Assembly (NCBI RefSeq): GCF_025499605.1
Contig: NZ_JAFMVC010000005.1
Location: 232,919 to 296,918 of the forward strand
Direction: 5' to 3'
Length of the DNA stretch: 64,000 nucleotides
From: Carboxylicivirga litoralis
GTDB taxonomy: Bacteria > Bacteroidota > Bacteroidia > Bacteroidales > Marinilabiliaceae
Every line of letters begins with the position of its first letter. Within the stretch, counting starts at the first letter, position 1. The translations under genes were made by a program, and so were the position numbers. Of this stretch, positions 56,089 to 64,000 are shown one piece after another. The notes under the pieces are model-generated. The model saw only the letters and a program-made list of their open reading frames with translations. It made no database searches and was not told the DNA's origin.

Positions 56089-57101
56089 TGCAAACGAATT
56101 ATACGCACACGCAATCAGCACATTGTGAAAATGGTGTTATAACTAACTTTATACGTTCATACGGTCACGATTTTATGACAGAACCATTAGCCTTTGGTTT
56201 GGGTTCTGGTCTGTTTTATATACACTTACCTTTTATTAAGGTTAATGGATTACCTGCTTTTGCTTTCAGAACGATGCCAGGCCTTATTTTTAAACGCACT
56301 TGTCGAAGTTTAAAAATTGATGTAGAATCAAAGCGATTCCGTAAATCAGAAAAGGCACAGGATTATCTGGATAACCTACTGCAACAGGATAAGCTGGTTG
56401 GTTGCCAGGTGGGCGTTTATAATTTGTCTTACTTTCCTAAAGAATACCGATTCCACTTTAACGCACATAACCTTATTGTTTATGGTAAAGATGGGAATGA
56501 CTATCTCGTGAGCGATCCTGTTATGGAAACGGTGACAAAACTGTCAGTAGAAGATATGAATACTGTTCGTTTTGCGAAAGGTGTTTATGCGCCGCACGGA
56601 CACTTGTATTACGTCAACGATATTGGTGAAATTTCCAAGGAAGATATTAAGAAGGGTATAATTAAAGGTATTAAGCGAAATGTGCGCGATATGTTGCATG
56701 TGCCTGGTCCAATTACAGGTGTTAGTGGCATCAGGTATACAGCCAAAAAAGTAAAAGGATGGCGCGATAAGTTAGGGCCACGCAGGGCTGGTCAGTATTT
56801 AGGCCAGATTATCCGCATGCAGGAAGAGATTGGAACCGGCGGTGGTGGGTTCCGTTTTATTTATGCAGCCTTTTTAGAACAAGCAGCTGGTTATTTCGAT
56901 AGTGACGACTTATTGAGCATTTCCGATGACTTTACCAAGGCTGGTGATATGTGGCGCGAGAGTGCCATGCTGATGGCTGGTGCGCTTCGTGGTCGTGCAT
57001 CGGAGCAAAGTGATTATGATAAGATGCATGACTTATTAAATGACATTAGTGAGGTTGAGAAAGTTGCCTTTAAGCGTTTATCTAAACTTAAATTGAAATA
57101 A
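56088..57101 (+). CDS. BtrH-type acyltransferase
   Basis: A 337-residue protein with a BtrH N-terminal domain and a DUF4872-like C-terminal part. The opening AHCENGVITNFIRSYGHDF is followed by MTEPLAFGLGSGLFYIH, the family hallmark. Other features are VGVYNLSYFPKEYRFHFNAHNLIVYG and YLVSDPVMETVTKLSVEDM. BtrH of the butirosin pathway moves an acyl group from a carrier protein to an amine. An acyl carrier protein is encoded in this operon, so it may transfer an acyl chain to the resorcinol or another acceptor; that is inference. No signal peptide. The next gene begins immediately after its stop. Confidence 0.85.
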   Translation: MQTNYTHTQSAHCENGVITNFIRSYGHDFMTEPLAFGLGSGLFYIHLPFIKVNGLPAFAFRTMPGLIFKRTCRSLKIDVESKRFRKSEKAQDYLDNLLQQDKLVGCQVGVYNLSYFPKEYRFHFNAHNLIVYGKDGNDYLVSDPVMETVTKLSVEDMNTVRFAKGVYAPHGHLYYVNDIGEISKEDIKKGIIKGIKRNVRDMLHVPGPITGVSGIRYTAKKVKGWRDKLGPRRAGQYLGQIIRMQEEIGTGGGGFRFIYAAFLEQAAGYFDSDDLLSISDDFTKAGDMWRESAMLMAGALRGRASEQSDYDKMHDLLNDISEVEKVAFKRLSKLKLK

Positions 57102-57836
57102 GTGAGTCAGGCCATTATTCAAATAGATCAGCTTAGCAAGCGTTACAAAGAAGCATCGGAATATAGCTTAAAAGATGTTTCTTTTACTATTAATGCTGGT
57201 GATAAGTTTGGCGTATTTGGACCTAATGGAGCGGGTAAAACGACGCTCATCTCTATTATATGCAAGTTGTTTTCTCAGACATCCGGTGAGGTTCGTTACT
57301 TTCCGGCTAATGGTCATGATTTGAGCATTGGTTTTGTGCCTCAGGATTTAGCGTTGTATGAGGAGTTGACGGCTCAGCAAAATATGGAATACTTTGGTGC
57401 ATTGTATAAACTAAGCAAGGCAGAAGTTATAAATCGCACCGAAGAACTCTTGGCTATTTTAGGCTTGTCAAAAGTAGCTCAGAAGAAGGTGAAAACGTTT
57501 TCCGGTGGTATGAAACGACGGCTTAATCTGGCGATTGGTATCATCCATAATCCAGAGATCCTCTTTTTAGATGAACCTACTGTTGGTGTTGATATTCAAT
57601 CTAAAAATGCGATTATGGCCTTTTTAGAGGAGCTTAATGAAACAGGTACAACCATTGTTTATACGTCTCACCATATGGAGGAAGCGGAAGATTTTTGTGA
57701 TACAATAGCCATTATGGATTATGGTAAAGTAATTGCCAACGATACATTGAAGAATCTATATGAATCGTATAATGTTTCCGGATTGATGGAAATAATGATT
57801 CTCTTAACAGGAAAGGAGTATAGAGACGGTGTATAG
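57102..57836 (+). CDS. ABC transporter ATPase of the operon
   Basis: A 244-residue ATPase of the ABC-2 drug/lipid exporter group. Walker A GPNGAGKTTLI (40-50), Q-loop SIGFVPQDLALYEELTAQQN, signature FSGGMKRRLNLAIGI, Walker B ILFLDEPTVGVD, and H-loop IVYTSHHMEEAEDF. It starts at GTG directly after the BtrH stop and overlaps the permease gene by 8 bases. It would energise export of the operon product through the permease encoded next. Confidence 0.93.
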   Translation: MSQAIIQIDQLSKRYKEASEYSLKDVSFTINAGDKFGVFGPNGAGKTTLISIICKLFSQTSGEVRYFPANGHDLSIGFVPQDLALYEELTAQQNMEYFGALYKLSKAEVINRTEELLAILGLSKVAQKKVKTFSGGMKRRLNLAIGIIHNPEILFLDEPTVGVDIQSKNAIMAFLEELNETGTTIVYTSHHMEEAEDFCDTIAIMDYGKVIANDTLKNLYESYNVSGLMEIMILLTGKEYRDGV

Positions 57837-59100
57837 ATTACTGGCATCCATAAAGAAAGAATTACTGATTCTGATAAACGACAAGGTGGGGCTAACCTTG
57901 ATGTTTGTACTGCCCTTATTGTTGGTTTTTATTATTACTATTATTCAGGATTCGGCTTTTAAAATTGTGAATAACAATCAAATATCAATGTTGGTTGCGA
58001 ATCATGATGCAGGTGAGTTGGGCGATAATCTCACGAAACGCCTGGCTAATTCCGGGATGTTTAAAGTGATCGAAAAGCAAGAAATTGATTCTTTAACCCT
58101 GAAAGAAGAAATCGCCAGAAATGAAGCCTTAACTGGTCTTTATATAGCAGAGGATTTTACCCAGAAACTTCAGGATTTATCTGGTAGTTTAAGTGCTCGA
58201 ATGTTATCCGATTTTGGTATAGGAGAAGCGGAGGCTAAAGAGCTTAGTATTCCTTCAATTATGTTTGTGCACGATCCTGTATTGCAGGAAAGCTATTGTC
58301 AGTCTATAATTGGTATGGTGCATGCGCACATCGGTAGCATGGAGAGTGCGCGTATGATTGAAAGTATTTATGCTGAGATGGGTGTAGAAGAAGTGCCTGA
58401 TGAAATAAAGCAAAATATTGCCAGAAATCACGTAACTATTAATAAAAAGCCGGCCTCTGTCAATAAAAAGATGGTAACGCCCAATGCAACCCAGCACAAT
58501 GTACCAGCCTGGACGGTTTTTGCCATGTTTTTTATGGTGGTTTCGCTTGGTACTAATATTGTAAAAGAGCGCAATTCGGGAAGTTTTCAACGAATAAAAA
58601 CCATGCCCTCAAGTTTTGCTGTTGTTTTAGCAAGTAAGCAGGTGGTATACATGACAGTGGGCTTTCTGCAAGTATTATTGATTTTTAGTGTGGGGGCTTA
58701 TGTATTTCCGCACATTCAATTACCCGAATTATATCTGCCAGCTAACCTTGTGGGCATGCTGATTATAACTTTATTGAGCACACTAACAGCGGTCAGCTAT
58801 TCATTAATGATTGGTGCGGTTGCACGAACTCAGGAGCAGGCCAATGGCATAGGAGCCATCTCAATCATTATTCTTGCTGCACTGGGAGGGGTGTGGGTGC
58901 CCACATTTGTGATGCCAGAGTTTATGCAGATTATTAGTGAATTATCACCTTTGCACTGGTGCATTGAGGGCTACTATATTTTGTTTCTGAAAAATGGTAA
59001 TTGGCATGATTTATTGCACGTTATTATTATTTTAGCGTCTTTCAGCCTTGTTTTTCAGTTACTAACCTATTTGAAATTAAGAATTGATAAGATAATATAA
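57829..59100 (+). CDS. ABC-2 type permease of the operon
   Basis: A 423-residue permease with an N-terminal segment (VGLTLMFVLPLLLVFIITII), a large periplasmic loop (about 50-220), and five C-terminal segments (VFAMFFMVVSLGTNIV; VVYMTVGFLQVLLIFSVGAY; LVGMLIITLLSTLTAVSYSL; IISIIILAALGGVW; LHVIIILASFSLVF). This is the YhhJ/LptF-unrelated ABC2_membrane layout. Start is GTG at 57829, reading in the overlap with the ATPase stop. Export of a resorcinol or polyene lipid to the outer membrane is the expected role. Confidence 0.92.
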   Translation: MYRLLASIKKELLILINDKVGLTLMFVLPLLLVFIITIIQDSAFKIVNNNQISMLVANHDAGELGDNLTKRLANSGMFKVIEKQEIDSLTLKEEIARNEALTGLYIAEDFTQKLQDLSGSLSARMLSDFGIGEAEAKELSIPSIMFVHDPVLQESYCQSIIGMVHAHIGSMESARMIESIYAEMGVEEVPDEIKQNIARNHVTINKKPASVNKKMVTPNATQHNVPAWTVFAMFFMVVSLGTNIVKERNSGSFQRIKTMPSSFAVVLASKQVVYMTVGFLQVLLIFSVGAYVFPHIQLPELYLPANLVGMLIITLLSTLTAVSYSLMIGAVARTQEQANGIGAISIIILAALGGVWVPTFVMPEFMQIISELSPLHWCIEGYYILFLKNGNWHDLLHVIIILASFSLVFQLLTYLKLRIDKII

Positions 59101-59110
59101 GCACATTACA

Positions 59111-59386
59111 ATGGATAAAGAACAAATTAAAAAAGAGCTGATTCAGCATATAATAGAGTACTTAAACCTATCGGATTATACAACAGAAGATATTACAGAT
59201 GACATGCCACTTTTTGGCGATTCTGGTCTGGAGCTTGATTCAATTGACTCATTGGAGCTAACGGTGATGTTAGAACGTGAGTTTGGTGTTAAAATTACCA
59301 ATCCAACTGAAGGACGTAAAATATTGGTTGATGTTAATAGTATGGCCGATTTTATTATTGCTAATAAAGAGAAGGCTGATAAATAA
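59111..59386 (+). CDS. Acyl carrier protein
   Basis: A 91-residue ACP with helix 1 EQIKKELIQHIIEYL and the phosphopantetheine site GLELDSIDSLEL (Ser44 in the DSID motif). The extra acidic loop before the site (TTEDITDDMPLFGD) is typical of ACPs in aryl-polyene and flexirubin clusters. It carries the growing acyl chain for the two ketosynthase-like proteins encoded next, and could be the donor for the BtrH-type enzyme. It lies 10 bases after the permease stop. Confidence 0.93.
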   Translation: MDKEQIKKELIQHIIEYLNLSDYTTEDITDDMPLFGDSGLELDSIDSLELTVMLEREFGVKITNPTEGRKILVDVNSMADFIIANKEKADK

Positions 59387-59431
59387 AAGTTTATGGATGT
59401 TTCCATCGCACTATAAAATCGATAAAAGCAC

Positions 59432-60622
59432 ATGAATATTTTCGTTACAGGACTTGGCTGTATAAGCCCTTTAGGATTTAATCTTAAGGAAAACCTTGCC
59501 CAATTAAGAGCGGAGCAGGATGGTCTTGTGCGTTCAGAGTATTTAGAGTCGCGCTATAAAAGTGAAAAATTTTATGGCGAAGTCAAGATGGATACATCAT
59601 CACTTTTAGATAGGATTAATGTTTCTTGTAAAAAAGGATTAACACGAACCGATGCACTGGCTTTTGTAGCATTTGATGAAGCTATTAATCACGCAGGACT
59701 GACCAAAACAGAAGTTGAAAGCCATGATACAGCTTTTATTTCTGCCAGTACAGTCGGGGGTATGTGTTTAACCGATGAATTGTATCGGGATGCTAATTTA
59801 AATACAGAAACATCTGAATACAGTGGTTCCTACAATTGTGCAGCACATACTTTGCGCATTACAAAAGAGTATAAAATAAAAGGGATAACCAATACTATTA
59901 ATACAGCCTGTTCGTCGAGTGCCAATGCGATAATGCTGGGGCTTAAATTGATTCGATCAGGGCGAGTTAAGCGAGCCATTGTAGGAGGGGCTGATAGCTT
60001 AGCCAAATATACGGTCAATGGCTTTAATGCTTTACAAATATTATCCGATAAAAAGTGTACGCCTTTTGATTCAGAAAGGGATGGATTAAACCTTGGGGAA
60101 GGTGCTGCTTACATTGTTTTAGAAGCAGAGGAGGCTTGTCTGAGTAAGGAAAAGTATGCTCGTCTTTTGGGAGCAGGTAACACTAACGATGCTTTTCATA
60201 CATCTTCTATGAGTGATACGGCTGATGGAGTAACAGCTTGTATCCGGCAGGCATTACAGGATGGCGGTATGGCAGAAAACGATATTGATTATATCAATGC
60301 ACATGGTACAGGAACTCAGAATAATGATCAGGTTGAGTTAACAGGATTTAGTAATGTTTTCAAATCGATTCCTCCCTTCAGCTCTACAAAATCTTATACG
60401 GGTCATACTTTAGGAGCAGCTGGTTCGTTAGAAGCTATTTATAGTATTTTAAGTATCAAGCACAATGAAATCTATCCGAGTCTGCGTGTTTCAAATGCTA
60501 TTGCTGGTTTTGATGTATCTCCAGTAGCGGGTTATACCAACGATATAACGATTAATACTGTTCTTTCAAATTCCTATGGATTTGGAGGTAATTGCACATC
60601 ACTTTTATTTGGTAAAGTATAA
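59432..60622 (+). CDS. Beta-ketoacyl-ACP synthase II-like ketosynthase
   Basis: A 396-residue FabF-type condensing enzyme with the complete catalytic triad: Cys160 in INTACSSSANAIM, His in NAHGTGTQNND (about 291) and His in YTGHTLGAAGS (about 325). The C-terminus has SNSYGFGGNCTSLLFG. It extends the acyl chain on the operon ACP, probably with the partner protein encoded after it; their genes overlap at TAATG. Length is slightly short but within family range. Cytoplasmic. Confidence 0.93.
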   Translation: MNIFVTGLGCISPLGFNLKENLAQLRAEQDGLVRSEYLESRYKSEKFYGEVKMDTSSLLDRINVSCKKGLTRTDALAFVAFDEAINHAGLTKTEVESHDTAFISASTVGGMCLTDELYRDANLNTETSEYSGSYNCAAHTLRITKEYKIKGITNTINTACSSSANAIMLGLKLIRSGRVKRAIVGGADSLAKYTVNGFNALQILSDKKCTPFDSERDGLNLGEGAAYIVLEAEEACLSKEKYARLLGAGNTNDAFHTSSMSDTADGVTACIRQALQDGGMAENDIDYINAHGTGTQNNDQVELTGFSNVFKSIPPFSSTKSYTGHTLGAAGSLEAIYSILSIKHNEIYPSLRVSNAIAGFDVSPVAGYTNDITINTVLSNSYGFGGNCTSLLFGKV

Positions 60623-61656
60623 TGTACATCATTAAAACATCATGTATATCGCCCCAGAAAACACATGACGGTAGTTATGCGAATGATATTATATCATATA
60701 ATGGTAACAAGTACAATGCTATAGAACCTGATTATAAAGGTTTGATTCGTCCGGCGCAATTACGTCGAATGGGCAAAACCATTCGAATGGGTATTGGTGC
60801 AGGCTTGCCAATTTTACAAGATATTGAGCGTGTTGATGGTATCATTTTAGCCTCGAGTGAAGGAGGGCTGGAAGATTGCATAAAGTTTCTAAACCAGATA
60901 GTTGATTACGATGAAGGTTCACTGACGCCCACCAACTTTGTGCAAAGCACACCCAATGCTCTGGCTGGTAATTTGGCACTGATGTCGAAGTGCCAGGCCT
61001 ATAACATGACACATGTACATCGAGGGGGGGCTATGGAGAATGCGCTGTTGGACGCGCTGTTACTTTTTGAAGAAAAAAAGGCCGACTTGCTGCTGTTGGG
61101 TAACGTGGAAGAGATTTCGGATTATAACTTCAATATTGAAACACTGGCAGGACAATTCAAAAAAGAGGAAGTTACTTCGGATGCCTTATTGAATTCTCAA
61201 ACTCCAGGAACTGTATGTGGAGAAGGTTCAAGCATGTTTTTACTATCAAACAATCCAGATAATGCTTTAGCAGAAATTATGGATGTTGCACAAGTTTCTT
61301 TTCCGCATAAGGAAGATATATTGGATTTTATCATCGGTTTTCTTTCACGAAATCTACTAAGCCCCGAAGATATTGATACAATCATAATAGGCAAAAATGG
61401 TGATGTTAGAACCGATTTTTGGTACGACTATGTTTGTGATGAATTATTTCAATCGCAAAACCAATATAGCTTTAAAAATATAGTTGGTGAATATCCTACA
61501 TCAATTGCGTTTGCTACACACTTCGCTTGTGAATTGTTAGCAGGCAAAGATGCTCCTGAAGAAACAATCATTCGTGAAATAAATGCTCCTAAAAATATTC
61601 TTATTTACAATCATTTTAAGGGAGAACAACACGGCGTGATACTGATTCGTAAATAG
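60622..61656 (+). CDS. Ketosynthase-like chain-length-factor homologue without catalytic Cys
   Basis: A 344-residue thiolase-fold protein. It keeps the GGLEDCIKFLNQIVDYDEG and LTPTNFVQSTPNALAGNLAL segments of the N-terminal ketosynthase domain. Where the catalytic cysteine should be, the chain reads THVHRGGAMENALLDALLLF, so Gly135 stands in its place. The later GTVCGEGSSMFLL matches the ketosynthase core. A Cys-less partner beside an active ketosynthase is the arrangement of KS/chain-length-factor pairs in aryl-polyene and type II polyketide systems. It probably sets chain length and shapes the active site. It ends the operon. Confidence 0.85.
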   Translation: MYIIKTSCISPQKTHDGSYANDIISYNGNKYNAIEPDYKGLIRPAQLRRMGKTIRMGIGAGLPILQDIERVDGIILASSEGGLEDCIKFLNQIVDYDEGSLTPTNFVQSTPNALAGNLALMSKCQAYNMTHVHRGGAMENALLDALLLFEEKKADLLLLGNVEEISDYNFNIETLAGQFKKEEVTSDALLNSQTPGTVCGEGSSMFLLSNNPDNALAEIMDVAQVSFPHKEDILDFIIGFLSRNLLSPEDIDTIIIGKNGDVRTDFWYDYVCDELFQSQNQYSFKNIVGEYPTSIAFATHFACELLAGKDAPEETIIREINAPKNILIYNHFKGEQHGVILIRK

Positions 61657-61829
61657 TTTCGGAAGAGGTTTTTATAATGCCTTCACAAGATTAGCTTCGG
61701 TGAATGAGGCTAAATTAAAGCTCTGGTTCTAATTGCAAAAGAATGAAAATGATATAGTAATACGTGATTAATATTTAAATGAGGATTATATTGTAATTTT
61801 AAACTATTAGTCTCATTTAAAATATCATT

Positions 61830-63383
61830 ATGAAGTATTGTTTTCTTCTTCTTTTTATAATCAATTCACTATTTCTTCGTGCCGGCAATGAGGTTGTTAC
61901 TGGCGTGGTTTTTATCGATGAAAACAACAATGGCCTTTACGATAAAGGCGAAGCACCATTAGAAGGAGTTTTAGTTTCGAACCAGTTGGAGGTGGTGGCC
62001 AGCGACAAAAAAGGACGTTATCAGCTTCCTTTACGCGACGGTGCCTTTATTTATGTTGTGAAACCCAAAGGCTATCAGGTTATAACAGATTCATTAAATA
62101 TACCTCGTTACTTCTATTTTCACCATACTAATGGAGCGCCAAAAAATCTTACTTATAAAGGTGTTGAGCCAACAGGGGTTGCTCCTGAAACAATTGATTT
62201 TCCGCTTATTCCGATGGAAGAAAAGAAACGTTTCAGAATGTTGGCATTGGGTGATCCGCAAACGCCGAATGACCAGACGCTTGATTATTTCCGAGATGGA
62301 AGTGTAGCTGATATGTTTCGCCATCAGGCCGATTTTTACATGATACATGGTGATATTGCTGATGATAATTTAGATATCTACCCACGGGAAAAAGCGATTA
62401 TGTCGCAACTAGGTATCCCAGGTTATCACGTGCCAGGTAATCACGATGTCAATTACAAATCGGAACATCGCAATAATGATTTTGAGACTTATAGAAAAGC
62501 ATTTGGTCCTGATTATTTTTCATTTGATTATGGAGATGTACACTTTATTGTCTTAAATAATATTTCATATAAAGGGTGGAACCAGGAACAAAATAAACGC
62601 GGTCATTATGTAGGTAAATTAGATAGTGTACAATTAGAGTGGTTAAAGAACGATCTGAATCATGTGCCTAATGATAGGTTGATAGTGATTAATTCACATA
62701 TCCCATTTGTTGAAGATGATACCCAAAAAGAATCTATTATAAGTCTACATGATTTATTAATAGAACGGACAAAAGTTCTTTCTTTAAGTGGACATATACA
62801 TCAGGTAAAGACCTGGCAATTAAACAAAGAAAACTATTGGGAGTATGCTGGAAGTCATGAAGGGGTAAATGTAGGAGCTACTTGTGGTAGTTGGTGGTCT
62901 AATCCTAAAGATGAAAACGGTATTCCGGTTTCAACATGTCAAGATGGTTCTCCTAAAGGGTACTTTGTTTTTGATTTTGAAGGTTCAAATTATAGTTATG
63001 AATTTATTCCTATACATTATGATGATGCTTTTCAAATTCGAATTTCTTCTCCACTAGGAAGGATAAAACAGGAAGAGTTGGATTCAAGTAAGATTGTGAT
63101 CAATTGGTTTGTTGGTAAGCCACATCAAAAGGTTGAAGTACGTATTGATGGGGGGGAACCTTTCTTGATGAAAAACTTTTATGGAAATGACCCATTCTAT
63201 GAACAAACATTAGGTATAAGAAAGACCGTTCCTGATTGGCCACCACGCGCCGCTAAATCTTCTCATATGTGGAAATTGCCTCTACCAGGTAATCTAAGAA
63301 AAGGAACACACAGGATTGAAGTAACAGCTTATGGAGAAAATGATAAGGTGTTTAAAGCTTATAAAATTATAGAGATAGAATAG
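61830..63383 (+). CDS. Secreted calcineurin-like metallophosphoesterase
   Basis: A 517-residue exported phosphoesterase. Signal peptide (FLLLFIINSLFLRAG), an N-terminal beta-sandwich of the MetallophosN type (about 20-125, DENNNGLYDKGEAPLEGVLV), a catalytic domain with the four metal motifs GDPQTPND, HGDIADD, PGNHDVNYK and SGHIHQVK, and a C-terminal MetallophosC domain (about 345-515). It hydrolyses a phosphate mono- or diester outside the cytoplasm; substrate unknown. It is separated from the resorcinol operon by 173 bases with no visible signal, so membership of that operon is unlikely but not excluded. A palindromic terminator follows. Confidence 0.92.
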   Translation: MKYCFLLLFIINSLFLRAGNEVVTGVVFIDENNNGLYDKGEAPLEGVLVSNQLEVVASDKKGRYQLPLRDGAFIYVVKPKGYQVITDSLNIPRYFYFHHTNGAPKNLTYKGVEPTGVAPETIDFPLIPMEEKKRFRMLALGDPQTPNDQTLDYFRDGSVADMFRHQADFYMIHGDIADDNLDIYPREKAIMSQLGIPGYHVPGNHDVNYKSEHRNNDFETYRKAFGPDYFSFDYGDVHFIVLNNISYKGWNQEQNKRGHYVGKLDSVQLEWLKNDLNHVPNDRLIVINSHIPFVEDDTQKESIISLHDLLIERTKVLSLSGHIHQVKTWQLNKENYWEYAGSHEGVNVGATCGSWWSNPKDENGIPVSTCQDGSPKGYFVFDFEGSNYSYEFIPIHYDDAFQIRISSPLGRIKQEELDSSKIVINWFVGKPHQKVEVRIDGGEPFLMKNFYGNDPFYEQTLGIRKTVPDWPPRAAKSSHMWKLPLPGNLRKGTHRIEVTAYGENDKVFKAYKIIEIE

Positions 63384-63406
63384 AAGTATTGGCATAGATG
63401 TAAAAA

Positions 63407-63440
63407 TTAAGCCTGTAAATCAATTGATTTACAGGCTTAA
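63407..63440. terminator. Perfect 34-base palindrome after the phosphoesterase gene
   Basis: TTAAGCCTGTAAATCAA (63407-63423) is followed directly by its exact complement (63424-63440). As RNA it forms a strong hairpin 23 bases after the stop codon. Confidence 0.8.
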
Positions 63441-63821
63441 AGTGATCCCGGCGGGAACAATATCATTTTTGCAAGTCGTCTAAATTACAATAAGTTACAA
63501 ACACATATTTTTTATGAGGTCACTAAATAGGTCACATAAAAAACGAAAGGTTTTGATTCTGTTTGTTGTCCTTCGACAGTTACAAAGTTACGGAATTGTA
63601 TGGTTTGAAGCTAATTAAAAGAGTGCAAATCAATGTAAATGGGTCTAAGTATTTGGGCTGAATGAGTGGTAATAATTGAGCTTGGCACCTAATCGTTAGT
63701 GATGGTTAAAGGGGATTGATATCGTTTTGATGAAAAACGAATGCTACAGGCTGTTTGAGGGAGTTCAAATTTAATGAAATGAGGATATAGGAAGCTTGGT
63801 CGAATGTTGAAAGTCCGGCTT
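63441..63821. other. Gene-free stretch with recombination-site-like repeats
   Basis: AGTGATCCCGGCGGGAAC (63441-63458) reads on the minus strand like the 3' end (T-stem and acceptor) of a tRNA, though the T-loop does not fit. TTTTTTATG (63508-63516) and CATAAAAAA (63535-63543) form an exact 9-bp inverted repeat around two direct copies of AGGTCAC. GTTAC repeats near 63582-63593. No frame in this stretch is convincing. The pattern resembles an attachment site with arm repeats, but no integrase is in view. Confidence 0.35.
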
Positions 63822-64000
63822 CTAATCGGTGAGGTATTGTTTGACGAGTTCTTCTTTAATACCGGTATGGTGGGCAAACTCCTCCGATGTAATGAACTGG
63901 TGATGCTTTTTGCCCAATGATGCTTTGATGTTATGCAGTAGGCGCCGGCTTGATTTTTCACTTTTACCGGTGATACGTTGCACATCTTTGGGGTAAACGC
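63822..64000 (-). CDS. Small mobile-element-type protein, C-terminal part
   Basis: On the minus strand the last 59 codons of a gene whose start lies beyond the right edge are visible, reading VYPKDVQRITGKSEKSSRRL and, at its end, FAHHTGIKEELVKQYLTD. Two short helix-turn-helix-like units are suggested (KDVQRITGKSEKSSRRLL and TSEEFAHHTGIKEELV). From memory, small proteins of this kind (YPKDVQ.ITGKS...) are common on conjugative and other mobile elements of Bacteroidota. Their function is not established; a DNA-binding role fits the helices. The frame was chosen for its family-like peptide. Confidence 0.6.
   Translation of the reverse strand, partial: VYPKDVQRITGKSEKSSRRLLHNIKASLGKKHHQFITSEEFAHHTGIKEELVKQYLTD

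Noticed and set aside
63441..63465. Complete tRNA gene
   Set aside because: Only a T-stem/acceptor-like fragment is seen on the minus strand; no D-arm, anticodon arm or matching T-loop lies upstream.
63689..63985. A 98-codon minus-strand frame at the right edge
   Set aside because: A different minus-strand frame gives the family-like peptide VYPKDVQRITGKS...; the 98-codon frame is low-complexity and Ser/Arg-rich without recognisable motifs.

Overview
The window looks like a chromosomal segment of a Bacteroidota bacterium. The evidence is the AT-rich composition, the many outer-membrane proteins with carboxypeptidase-regulatory or plug domains, families largely confined to this phylum (DUF4270, DUF4907, DUF4301, LVIVD-repeat lipoproteins), a long SecA of about 1100 residues, and promoters of the TTTG-N19-TAnnTTTG type. 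A member of the Marinilabiliales or a nearby order is my guess; the sequence alone does not settle it. No rRNA, complete tRNA, CRISPR array or complete insertion sequence was recognised.

Layout. 1-4.3 kb: the N-terminal part of an outer-membrane receptor (minus strand), then a ThiF/MoeB-rhodanese protein, a degenerate 2-hydroxyacid dehydrogenase and a small PepSY-type membrane protein. 4.3-10 kb (minus): two envelope lipoproteins (COG3014-like TPR protein and an LpoB-like PBP activator), dapA, a DUF6913-like protein and ligA. 10-15 kb: an ABC-F ATPase, an acyl-CoA synthetase and a membrane-anchored NAPE-PLD-like metallohydrolase. 15-25.7 kb: a TonB-dependent receptor with a His-rich small partner, a barrel-like protein, an LVIVD lipoprotein, a DAACS symporter, a FecR-like remnant, a histidine kinase and a PepSY membrane protein. 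25.7-33.7 kb: an Eis-type GNAT, a MITE-like palindromic element, rsgA, and a divergent envelope module (barrel + DUF4270 on one side, kelch lipoprotein + DUF4907 on the other). 33.8-38.1 kb: secA and lgt.

38.1-45.4 kb is one plus-strand operon: a TetR repressor whose promoter overlaps a dyad, an outer-membrane barrel, a LolD/MacB-type ATPase, three FtsX-type permeases (two of them tandem paralogues) and a LolA-like periplasmic protein. This reads as a trans-envelope lipid or lipoprotein transport system. 45.4-47.6 kb carries amtB and its PII regulator behind an unusually long leader, in which one hairpin can sequester the amtB start codon and a second, overlapping hairpin can release it. 47.6-53 kb holds DUF4301, a FadL channel with an adjacent SGNH lipoprotein, and a class IV aminotransferase.

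53.1-61.7 kb is a tightly packed operon of dialkylresorcinol/flexirubin type: a small exported protein, darA-like and darB-like genes, an unknown 132-residue protein, a BtrH-type acyltransferase, an ABC exporter, an acyl carrier protein, a ketosynthase and a chain-length-factor-like partner lacking the catalytic cysteine. The aryl-polyene loading, reduction and dehydration enzymes of full flexirubin clusters are not visible here, so this is either one end of a split cluster or a compact variant. A secreted metallophosphoesterase follows. The last 0.6 kb changes character (recombination-site-like repeats, a tRNA-3'-end-like fragment, and a small gene of a type common on Bacteroidota mobile elements) and may be the edge of an integrated element.
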